In this document: positions 22,756 to 31,961 of the stretch, one piece after another
Position numbering within the stretch: the stretch's first letter is position 1
Layout of the letters: every line of letters starts with the position of its first letter
Assembly (NCBI GenBank): GCA_024663395.1
Contig: JANFAH010000025.1
Location: 861,832 to 925,831 of the forward strand
DNA from: Pisolithus tinctorius
Taxonomy: Eukaryota; Basidiomycota; Agaricomycetes; Boletales; Pisolithaceae
Length of the DNA: 64,000 nt
Direction of reading: 5' to 3'
Made by a program: the position numbers and the translations under genes
Notes under the pieces: generated by a model
The model's input: only the letters and a program-made list of their open reading frames with translations
Told to the model about the DNA's origin: nothing
Databases searched by the model: none

Positions 22756-23881
22756 TCACCTCTCTGTGGCCTCTACTGCGAACTCTGGATACAAGGCTTT
22801 TATTGTGCTAAATAACAGGCCTGTGTACAATGCTGCATAGTTGTGCGATGTGAATGTGTCTCCATAACCCATGAGGTACGATACAACCTGTGGCCCTGAC
22901 AATTTGGCTTTGTGGTTGATCACGTTAATACAGCGGTATATCAACAGCCGGTTGCATTCGCGCACGTCGTTGTACTTTGGGTTATTCATATGATAGGGCA
23001 GAGCAGATGCCATCAATGTGGAAAGGTTGTGACTTTTCTTCTGTTTTTTGGTGGCATATGCTGTGATATAGAACGCCACGTCCTTAGTGTCTGCTCCGTT
23101 GGTGTTTATCTTGAGGTCGTTGTTGCACCTCATCGTTGTTAGCAGGGCTGGGCAGTATGCATTTATGTACCCATGCGTCTGCTGCGGTCCCCAGTTGCCA
23201 TGCTCGTCCATGTAGTCGTCATCGCTCAGTGGCCAGGGTGCTCTTCTCTTGCAAATCAGTCCGTCATGTGTCACACAAAGGCACATCGCCCTCGAGCATG
23301 TGTGGAGTTGCTGCGACCTGACCAATTGTCGCTCAATGTCGTGTGTTTGCTGTCGCCATCCTGGGGTGCATGGATCGTGTGGTTGTGAATATGCGAGCTG
23401 AGAATCCCTGGGCATTGTTTTCAGGTCCTGTTCTGTGAGGTCTTCGAGATGCATGCGGATATTCACTTGAATATAATTACGGATGGTCTCACGGAAACTC
23501 TCTTGTTGCAACAAGGTGTGCATCTCATTGGCGTTTGGAGTGTTGGCGAGCCACAAGAGCATATGGACATGAAGTGTTCCCCTGCCCTGTGCCTCCACAA
23601 CTCCAAAGTATCCTGCCACCTGTCCGAGCACACCCACCTGACTCTTGGTCTTATTCCCCAGCTGCTGTATGCCAAACAGGGTCTCTAAAACGGTGTGAAT
23701 GATGAAATGGAAGTACCGAGATGCTGCATATGGGTTCATGGCGATGTTTTCAGCGCGTCAATTGCTATCAGGGCCCAGGTGCGTGTTGAATTCGTTCAAA
23801 TCTATGTCTTCTCCTGCAAATATCTGTGCAATAGGGTCGTGTATGTCGACCGGATTTATAGTCAACCAAAGCGAGGGCCCT
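22756..23881 (-). pseudogene. Helitron Rep endonuclease domain
   Basis: It begins at the insertion boundary with GGPSLWLTINPVDIHDP, continues IAQIFAGEDIDLNEF, then hits TGA at 23,758-23,760 and resumes in frame as RAENIAMNPYAASRYF. The HUH metal-binding motif is GRGTLHVHMLLWL (about 23,550-23,590), and the catalytic tyrosine region is FYITAYATKKQ (about 23,038-23,077). These two motifs nick and join DNA in rolling-circle transposition. The domain continues as GPQVVSYLMGYGDTFTSHNY before passing into the linker. Apart from the TGA, this stretch is well preserved. Confidence 0.88.
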
Positions 23882-23886
23882 CCGAG

Positions 23887-24545
23887 TGTTATGCCGACGA
23901 CTCGTATCGCGCCACGAATCGAGTGCGATGTAGCACAAGCACATGACTGCGTGAGAGGGGCGCATAATTTAACTTCACTAGCAGCAGGACACTAGTCTTG
24001 GCCAACCGAAGTCGTACTGGCGAGTCCTTGTTGGTACAATGCACAGAGCTAAGGGTGGTTGCAAAGTAGATTTTGAATGGGGGACCAGTATGATACATGC
24101 GGGTTTATATATGTATGTACAGTACTGCAGGCCAAACATTCGAATACTCATACAGTCGTTCACCCGAGTCCGGACAAGGCAAGACGGAGTCATTGCAATG
24201 CGGGCGCAAGGGTGACCATGGGGGCGAATGAGGGATTAAAAAGAAACTAACCGCATATGTGTGAAATAAGTGGAGCGTTCACCCGGGGTGAACGCATCAC
24301 GTGACCGCGTGGATCAGGGCCACCAGCAGATCACGGAAGGAAAGGGGGAACAGATGCAATGTCCGGATATGGTACAATGCGGGGTTGACAGGGGTCAACC
24401 ATAAAAGGAAATCAAAGAGGGAAAACGTACAGAACGCAAGACAAAGTCTTGCGGGAGCATAAAGGAACATCCCCTGAGGCAGGACGGCGCGCGAATGGAG
24501 TACGTAAGTGTCTGCAAAAGGAAAACATGTGAGCGCAGCGTAACA
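23887..24545 (-). repeat. 3' LTR of the chromovirus
   Basis: 659 bp, direct repeat of 31,298-31,956. The outer flank carries the CCGAG target duplication. Confidence 0.95.
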
Positions 24546-24562
24546 TCACCCCCCCCTCAAGG
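24546..24562 (-). promoter_or_regulatory. Polypurine tract of the chromovirus
   Basis: On the minus strand a G-rich purine run (GAGGGGGGGGTGA) abuts the inner edge of the 3' LTR. This is the expected primer site for plus-strand DNA synthesis. Confidence 0.8.
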
Positions 24563-26003
24563 CCTGAGGTCCTCCGAAGGCGGATAGAGGCCTTGCTGTA
24601 CCCAGGAGCGGATTTCTGAGTTAGTTGCCACCGTGAGCTGGGCAGTTAGACAACCAATGTCCAAGGCATGAACATCGGTAACAGGTGAACTGGTGGAGGG
24701 GATGCTGCCAATCGATGGGAACGAGCCCACCAAGTTCTCTCTTGCTGAGGGCGGAGACAGGTACAGGGACAAAGGGAGCTGCTGGTAGAGCTCTTGATGT
24801 CTGAGTAGCGTTAAAGATGGCTCTTCCAGCCACGTCACCTCGGGCCTGGGTGAAGAAGTCGAGCCAGTCGTGGGGGGATCCATTGAACGGGATGGATGCG
24901 AGCGAGTCTGCGACGGCTTGAAAGTGTTCTCGACCCTGGCCCGGTATAACCTTCTCCCAGCAATCGCGACACCTCGTTTCGACATCTCCGACAGCCTCTC
25001 CGCTTCCTCCGGATCCATGTTGTACCGACCCTCCGAGACCAGTTTCTTCTCCCACGACCTTCCGTGCTTCCTTTCTGTCAGGGTCCGAAGGTAGGCCCGA
25101 TCCTCTAGACGCTGTTTGATGCGTCGGAGGGAGGAGCCCACAGACCACGACATTGACAGGGGTTCAGTCGAGGAAGGCCCGAAAGGAAGAGATGAGGGAG
25201 GGGCCGTAGTCTTTGTGGACAATCTTGATGATGGCCTCCTGGGTCTTTAGAGTCTCCTGGAGGATGGCAGAGTTGGCCTTGTCGATGTCTTCATACGTAT
25301 GCGCTTTGAAGCTTCCTTCTGCCGTAGCCACCTGGTCATGAACGCGCTTACCGATCACTTCTGAGCTTCTGAAGATCTTAGACAGCACCCATAGATGCTC
25401 GTGGCGTTCTCCTGCTCTCCAGCCATGTGATTCCCACCGCTCGAAGTCGTTAAGCAACCGCACGTAACCGAGGAAGACGCTTGCCTCGGGAGCCACCCAT
25501 TTACCTGTGGAGGGGGCTGCGGGTGTGACTGCGGGGGCCGAGAGGTCAGCCGGTGCGACGGATGGTGCTGGAGCGGATGGGCCAGCACGAGGGAGCGGGG
25601 AGGGGGATCTGTAACCGGCTTGGGAGAGCGGGGGAGTGTTGCAGGCTCTGAAAGTGGGGTCATAGCAAGGCTCAGGTGGTCCCGAGTGAGCCTTGGACTT
25701 TCCCTTGTGGGTGTCCTTGCGAGCTCGTTGTGTAGCGGGGACCTGGCGGACGACCGGGTACGGGTATGGGCGCGTGGCGGAGGCAATGGAGTTGTGAAGG
25801 GATTGGTAGGTACCGCCATGTGAGGAGTTGGCGGGTACCATGGGGGATATGGAGCGTACCGGTGGTTCTGAGGGGTGAGGTGGGGAACTGGCATAGTGAT
25901 GGAAGTAGGGACGGGAAGGGTCATATGGTTCGTCGATGTCAGCATGGAAGTCATTGTCAAAGTAGTCGGAGCTGGGGTTTTCAGTATTGGGGGTGTAGGA
26001 CAT
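24557..26003 (-). CDS. Third open region of the chromovirus with a zinc knuckle
   Basis: It lies downstream of pol, where some retroelements have an extra gene. The first part (26,003-25,164) is Pro/Ser-rich, then has a helical region with VRLLNDFERWESHGWRAGER, LWVLSKIFRS and KDYGPSLISSF. A second frame (25,222-24,557) continues with RAYLRTLTERKHGRSWEKK and DPEEAERLSEMSKRG. A third frame (25,148-24,621) holds CYRCSCLGHWLSNC, a CX2CX4HX4C zinc knuckle like that of Gag. The three parts need frame changes or splicing to join. No membrane segment or envelope feature is present. It may be a nucleic-acid-binding accessory protein; that is inference. Confidence 0.6.
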
Positions 26004-26009
26004 AGCAGG

Positions 26010-29000
26010 TCAGAGGTTGTGGACGCGCTTGTACTCCCTGAGAACCTCTGGGGCATTTATGAGGTTGTCCTCGCTCTCCCAGCTATTCTGGGAATGCGGG
26101 TAACTGAGCCATTTGACAAGGTAGAGGTATTTTTGCTGCGGGTTTAAACCAGGCTCTTTAGACGATGACTTGACCTTGCATGCACATTTGTGTTTAAGTA
26201 TAGCCTCGACCTCCCATTCATTCTCGTCTCCTACCAGTTCTGGTGGAGGCGGGGGTTGTGCTGGGCCATATTCGTGCATTTCGATGAAAGGAGTAAGCTT
26301 TGATGCGTGGAACACAGGGTGAATCTGCCAGCTAGGGGGTAGCTGCAGCTTATAGGCGACTGGGCTGATCCGTTCGGAAATTACAAATGGGCCATGACGT
26401 TGGGGCGCAAGCTTCTTCGACGGAACATCCCTTTTTAGGTCGGAAGTGTCAAGCCAAACCTTTTCTCCTACGGAAAACTCCGTATAGGTCCCTTTTGATC
26501 TCATTTTCATTAACTCCTGTGCTTCTTTATGAGCGATTATCGCGGCGTCCCGATTGGCAGCCAGCTGCTCAAGTCGATCGCCCGCAAGTGACTCCTGCGG
26601 GGGTTGTCCCGTAGGATAGGGAGTGGGGTCAAAACCATACATGAGCGAGTAAGGCATTTGGTTGTGGGACGAGTGCACACGCGAGTTATGTGCCATTTGT
26701 GCGTCAGGGAGTTTCGTATGCCAATTGTGGGGGTCCGTGTCCGCGTACATGCGGAGGTAGGTCCCAACCTCTTGGTTTACACGTTCGGCCTCACCATTGG
26801 TCTGCAGATGGTATGCGGTTGAGGCCTTGAGTTCGATTCCAAGGGCTCAATATAAGTCTCTGGTAAAGGCGGAAATGAACTGAGGTCCGCGGTCCGAAAT
26901 AACAGCTTCTGGGACACCCCAGTGTGGGTAGACGTAGGCATGGTACAGGTCGGCTATGCCGGCACTGTCTACCGTCTTAGTAGTTGGCAAGAAGAATGCG
27001 CCTTTGGTGAGCCCTTGATCAATGATGGTGAGGATGGAGTCATACTTGCCGCCGGACAGGGGCAAGTCGGTAACCAGATCCATCGAGATCTGTTTAAAGG
27101 GAAAGGGGTTTTTTGCTACGTCATGCGGGGTAACGGGGGGTGTAGTTGGATGCGTGTTGACCTTGTTGGCTTGGCACGAAGGGCAACCCTTGCAGTAGTT
27201 TCGGATGGACTGGTACATGCCAGGCCACCAGACATACTTGTTCATTTTCTTCGTCATAGCTTTCACTCCAGGATGTCCGAAAGCGGGGGTGTCGTGGTAC
27301 TGCCGAAGGACGTCTTGGCGGACTGGTTCCAGCACGAAGATCCTTCTTCCATTCCTTCTGACTCCGTCAGACCCTTCTGTTGTTTCTGGGGCGGAGAGGG
27401 ATGCGGAGGCCTTTTTCACCTCCTGGTACAGGTCAGCATTTAGCTGGAGCACGCGTCCTTTACCTTTCCGAGTCTTTGGTGTTTCCTCAAGTGGGCGCTC
27501 GGTAGGGTTTTCATCCTTGAAGGAGACCTTCCGAATGGGCAGAGGGGCCTTTGGGGGTTCCGGAATGGTTCGGTCGATCTTGAAAAGGGAAACAACAGAG
27601 GGTCTCACCCCCCCCTCAAGCCAAACGGCCTTCGGAAGTAGTGTAGAGATGGTTTCCGGCTCGGCATTAAAGTCCGAGCGGCGTGAGAGGGTGTCGGCGG
27701 CAGAATTCTTTGTTCCCGTGATGTGGACGAACTGTAGCAGGTACTCCTGTAGGGTAGCTTGCCAGCGCACTTGTCGGGCTGTAAGCTTTTGTGGCTGTGC
27801 ATAATATGTGATGTTCTGATGGTCTGTATAGACCCGAGTTGGTTCCGGCGGAGACAGGAGGTAAGGGCGCCATTGCTTGAGGGCGCGCATTACCGCGAGC
27901 ATCTCCAGGTCATAGACCTGGTAGTTCTGTTCCACTCCGGTCAGCGACTGAGACATATATGCACATGGGTGGAGTATTCCCGAGTCGTCGGCTTGTGACA
28001 GGACAGCACCAGTGCCAAGTTTTGAGGCGTCGGTGTGAAGTATGAAGGGCTTTCGGAGGTCTGGAAGATGAAGAACTGGTTTGGACGAGAGGGCCTTCTT
28101 GAGAGCTTCGAAAGTGGAGCTCTGCTCCGAGCCCCAAGTCCATTTTGCATTTTTCTTAGAAAGGTCGTGTAGCGGTCTGGCGGTCTGCGAAAAGCCGGAA
28201 ATGAACTGCTGGTAGAAGTTGCAGAAGCCTAGGAAGGACCGAAGTTCCTTGAGAGTCGTCGGCGCGGGCCATGTTTTGATGGCTTCGATCTTAATTTCTG
28301 ATGGTTTGTACTGGCCCTGACGGATCACGAACCCCAAGAATTCTATCTCTTCGGCTTCGAAGGTACACTTCTTCAACTTTAAGCGGAGGTGTTCCTTGGA
28401 GGCGATTTCCAGGAAGCGGCGGACTGCTGCACTAAGACCTTCTCTGGTTTTTGAATGTATAGTGACATCATCCATGAAGATGACGGCCTTTCTCTCGTTT
28501 TTGAGTTCTCCGAACGTGTGGTCCATGTACCTTTGGAAGGTGGGTGGTGAGTTGCACTGCCCGAAGAACATTACTGTTGGTTCAAAAAGACCTCTAGGGG
28601 TTATGAAGGCCCCTTTCCATTTGTCTCCTTCCTTTACCCTTATATTCGTGAAACCCCAGCGGACATCGAACTTGGTGAAGTAGCGAGAGCCAGCGAGTTC
28701 GTCGAGGAGAGTCTTGACATCGGGGAGAGGGTACAAATCGACAATGGTGTGAGAGTTCAGGTACCAGTAATCCTGGATGAGTCTTCTTTTTCCGTCCTTT
28801 TTTCCTATGAAAAAGACAGGGGCTGCTTGCGAAGATTTCGAGGGGCGAATCTTTCTGCATTTGAGATTCTCGTCGATGAACTCATCAAGTCCCTTGAGTT
28901 CGTTGAGAGAGAGGGGATAGATGGCTCCTTTCTTCAGCTGGAAGTTGGGCTTCAGTCGTATCTCGTGGTCGAGGAAACCATGGTGCGGCGGAAGAGGGAT

Positions 29001-29632
29001 TTCTTCTTTGGAGAAGACTACTGAGAAGTCCCAATATTCCGAAGGCAAATCAACCTCTGCCTGGACATGCGAAGCTTCGAGTTTCATGGAAATGGACGTG
29101 CGAGAGATTTTTACGGTCCTGGTGAAGTCGGTTCTGCGGACGCAATTTTTCTTGTTGAGGCCATGGTTGAGCTCCCCCCAACCGATCAGCTTTCTGGAGG
29201 TCCAGCTGATTATGGGGTTGTGCTCCTTGAGCCAGGGCATTCCCAGGAGGAGGGATTCCCAATTTCCGAGCTTGAGGACATATGCACGAATACGCATGGT
29301 TTTTCCCCAGATCTTGGCTCTGAAGGAAGCGATATGGGTGACCCAATCTCTGGTTTTGCCTTTGTAACTTCTAGACTCCCATGGGCGAGCAATTTTGCGC
29401 ATTGGGATTTCGTATTTCTCGACTATTGCCGGATCGATGATGTTTGTTTCTGCGCCCGAGTCAAGGATGGTTCAGACGGTAGCATTTTGCTGGTCGACGA
29501 GGTAAGCGAAACCAGCGATAGAAGTGATTGACATATCTTGCTCGTAATCATACACTTTCTCGGTTTCTATCTTAGCCTCTACTTTCCGGGATACTATGGG
29601 CTCTCTTCCTGACGCTACACCAGGGGAGCCTT
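26010..29632 (-). pseudogene. Pol polyprotein of the chromovirus (two in-frame stops)
   Basis: Protease has the active-site triad in ILDSGAETNIID, but a TGA at 29,472-29,474 lies three codons before it. Reverse transcriptase has the FTKFDV aspartate and an FMDD box (28,467-28,478) where most relatives have Y-x-D-D. RNase H shows HTDAS, DLEMLAV, YTDHQN and AADTLSR. Integrase has the H2C2 zinc site (FGHPGV...CKGCPSC), aspartates in SMDLVTDLP and ISDRGPQF, and the glutamate in NGEAERVNQE. A second TGA at 26,847-26,849 lies between the last Asp and the Glu. The C-terminus carries a chromodomain: EWEVEAIL, YLVKWLSYPHSQNSWE and NAPEVLREYKR, which in chromoviruses directs insertion to heterochromatin. 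Confidence 0.93.
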
Positions 29633-31114
29633 TCAAAAATCTGGTTGACCCTTTGGTCCACCGTCATCTGTGGGTTCGTCATTCTCCCCACTGTAACTCT
29701 TGGTCAGTTCTGAATCTTCCTCCTCTTCAGAATTCTTGTCAAACTCCTCGAGCATTGCCAGGATGCGAGTGCGGAATTTCTGGGCTGAGGAAGACTTACT
29801 GTTTGTTGCGGACGAGGGGCATTTAGACTTCATGTGCCCTGTCTTACCGCATCCATAACAGGTAGGAGCTTCGCTCTGTGATCGGACCTTAGATTTCCAA
29901 TCTACATCCATGGCGTAAGGGTCTCGGTACAGAGTCTTCGGAAATGAAGAAGATGACTTTGATCCGTGAGAAGTTTGTTCTTGCTTCCATAAGTAGGAGC
30001 GGTCCTGGAAAGATGCCTTTCCGGAGAAGACTTTGAGGGTTGCCATAGTGGCATGCGCACTCGTTGCTTGTCGGATCCAGTCTTCCACTGTGTCGGGTTT
30101 TGGGCCTGACATAAGGATCCACTTGTTGACCTCCTCGCTAAGGCCTTTCCCGAAGAACACAGCTGCGGTGGTGTCTTTGGTAGAGATCTGGGCCTTATTG
30201 AGGCAGTTGTGGAAGTCGGCGATGTATTCGTCGAGGGAGCAGTCCCCTTGACGGATAGCCGACAGGTAGATTAGTGCTGTAGCCTTGGCATCTCCTACTT
30301 GGAAGGTTTCCTTTAATTTAGCAACAAACTCGTCCCAGCCGTCGAAGATCTTGAGATCGCCGAGTAGTGTGGTATTTTCATTGACATAGGCTTCTGCGAA
30401 GGCGCGGGCCGAACCACTGCCCATATATGAAAGGGCGAAGGCGATCTTGGACTGGTCCTCATAGTAGATATGTTCGTTGGTGGCGAGGTAGAGTTTGACG
30501 CTGCTTAACCAGGCGGAAAAGTCCTGGTGTGCTCCGGTGTACGAGAAGGGTTTGTTTAAGCCGATTTCTTTCAGTCCGCTCCCCCTAGAGTCACGATCCT
30601 TTCCTTTCTCCTCAGATCCTCGGGGAGGGCCTTTAGGCTTTTCCACATCTCGGTTGAACAGAGACTTATAGAAGTGTGCAGCCATTTCAGGGGTTACCTT
30701 ACTCTGACTGGCAAAGGGGTCCTGGAGCGAAAGCTCCGCGGTTTGTTGTGCGAGTCCTTCTGCCATTGGGTCAGTGGAAGCTGGTATGTAGATATCAGTA
30801 GAAGAGTCGGATGGTAAGGGGTCTGCTGGTTCGGCTGTCCCTTGAGTTTCGATAATATCTGAGCTGAGGGGCTCCGGGTTTCGATATGAGGTAAAGTTAA
30901 CTGGTGAGGTCGATTCTGCCGCTTGCCCAAGTTGGGGCCTTACTGGCAGGTCTTCAAGACCTATATGGGGTTTAGGTGTGTCGACTGAAGGATGACGAAT
31001 AAGTGGTCTCGCTTGGAGAACCTCTTTTCCTTTTCTAGACAGTACGGGAGGTTTGAACGAGGAGGCTGCTGATGGAGGCCTCCGACTTCCTTCTTCTTGG
31101 CAGTGTGAAGACAC
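29633..31114 (-). CDS. Gag of the chromovirus
   Basis: The structural protein that packages the element's RNA. Up to 493 codons are open. The first about 115 residues are Pro/Ser-rich; the frame there starts without ATG, and the first in-frame ATG is at DPMAEGLAQQ, so the true start is uncertain or was lost. The central retrotrans_gag region contains DFSAWLSSVKLYLATNEH, the GSARAFAEAY stretch and WDEFVAKLKETFQVGD. A CCHC zinc knuckle, CYGCGKTGHMKSKC, lies near 29,820-29,860. The C-terminus is acidic. It ends at 29,633, and pol continues in another frame immediately downstream, as expected of Ty3/gypsy elements that use frameshifting. Confidence 0.88.
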   Translation of the reverse strand: MSSHCQEEGSRRPPSAASSFKPPVLSRKGKEVLQARPLIRHPSVDTPKPHIGLEDLPVRPQLGQAAESTSPVNFTSYRNPEPLSSDIIETQGTAEPADPLPSDSSTDIYIPASTDPMAEGLAQQTAELSLQDPFASQSKVTPEMAAHFYKSLFNRDVEKPKGPPRGSEEKGKDRDSRGSGLKEIGLNKPFSYTGAHQDFSAWLSSVKLYLATNEHIYYEDQSKIAFALSYMGSGSARAFAEAYVNENTTLLGDLKIFDGWDEFVAKLKETFQVGDAKATALIYLSAIRQGDCSLDEYIADFHNCLNKAQISTKDTTAAVFFGKGLSEEVNKWILMSGPKPDTVEDWIRQATSAHATMATLKVFSGKASFQDRSYLWKQEQTSHGSKSSSSFPKTLYRDPYAMDVDWKSKVRSQSEAPTCYGCGKTGHMKSKCPSSATNSKSSSAQKFRTRILAMLEEFDKNSEEEEDSELTKSYSGENDEPTDDGGPKGQPDF

Positions 31115-31297
31115 GTTGACGAAGGGGAAGTTAGTGCCGAAGGTTAGGGGCTAGCTCACTGATGTTAAACCAGTGGTTCCTGATGAAGTGGCAGGAGGTG
31201 GACGTTTTGCAGGCTATTTTGCCTAGCAAGGATTCCAGTCCACAGGTATCCGAAAGGTAGTCCGGGCTTTGATGTGTCCGGGTGATTCGAAATCTTC

Positions 31298-31956
31298 TGT
31301 TATGCCGACGACTCGTATCGCGCCACGAATCGAGTGCGATGTAGCACAAGCACGTGACTGCGTGAGAGGGGCGCGTAATTTAACTTCACTAGCGGCGGGA
31401 CACTAGTCTTGGCCAACCAAAGTCATACTGGTGAGTCCTTGTTGGTACAATGCGCAGAGCTAAGGGTGGTTGCAAAGTAGATTTTGAATGGGGGACCAGT
31501 ACGATACATGCGGGTTTATATATGTATGTACAGTACTGCAGGCCAAACATTCGAATACTCATACAGTTGTTCACCCGAGTCCGGACAAGGCAAGACGGAG
31601 TCATTGCAAAGCGGGCACAAGGGTGACTGTGGGGGCGAATGAGGGATTAAAAAGAAACTAACCGTGTATGTGTGAAATAAGTGGAGCATTCACCCGGGGT
31701 GAACGTGTCATGTGACCGCGTGGATCAGGGCCACCAGCGGATCACAGAAGGAAAGGGGGAACGGACGCAATGTCCAGATATGGTACAACACGGGGTTGAC
31801 AGGGGTCAACCATAAAAGGAAATCAAAGAGGGAAAACATACAGAACACAAGACAAAGTCTTGCGGGAGCATAAAGGAATGTCCCCTGAGGCAGGACGGCG
31901 CGCGAACGGAGTACGTAAGTGTCTGCAAAAGGAAAACATGTGAGCGCAGCGTAACA
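31298..31956 (-). repeat. 5' LTR of the chromovirus
   Basis: 659 bp, starts TG and ends CA on either strand. It pairs with 23,887-24,545 over its whole length without an indel that I could see. Confidence 0.95.
31515..31522 (-). promoter_or_regulatory. Candidate LTR TATA box
   Basis: TATATAAA on the minus strand, inside the 5' LTR and oriented toward gag. The same element is present in the 3' LTR at 24,104-24,111. Confidence 0.45.
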
Positions 31957-31961
31957 CCGAG

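Larger units (their letters stand above)
23887..31956 (-). mobile_element. Complete Ty3/gypsy chromovirus (8,070 bp) inserted in the Helitron
   Basis: Two 659-bp LTRs (TG..CA) bound the element, flanked by the 5-bp target duplication CCGAG at 23,882-23,886 and 31,957-31,961. Order on the minus strand: 5' LTR, gag, pol (protease, reverse transcriptase, RNase H, integrase with chromodomain), a third open region, polypurine tract, 3' LTR. It has stops in protease and integrase, so it is not autonomous now. The LTRs differ at about 32 sites by eye, mostly CpG-type transitions. No TGG-type primer-binding site follows the 5' LTR at 31,297, so priming may be unusual or the site has decayed. Confidence 0.96.

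Noticed and set aside
26922..29531. Several plus-strand frames of 150-200 codons
   Set aside because: They are antisense to a strongly supported pol gene and show no domain.
31270..31297. tRNA-like TTCGAAATC text next to the 5' LTR as a primer-binding site
   Set aside because: It does not begin with TGG at the LTR edge and does not pair into a tRNA T-arm; I could not support a primer-binding site.
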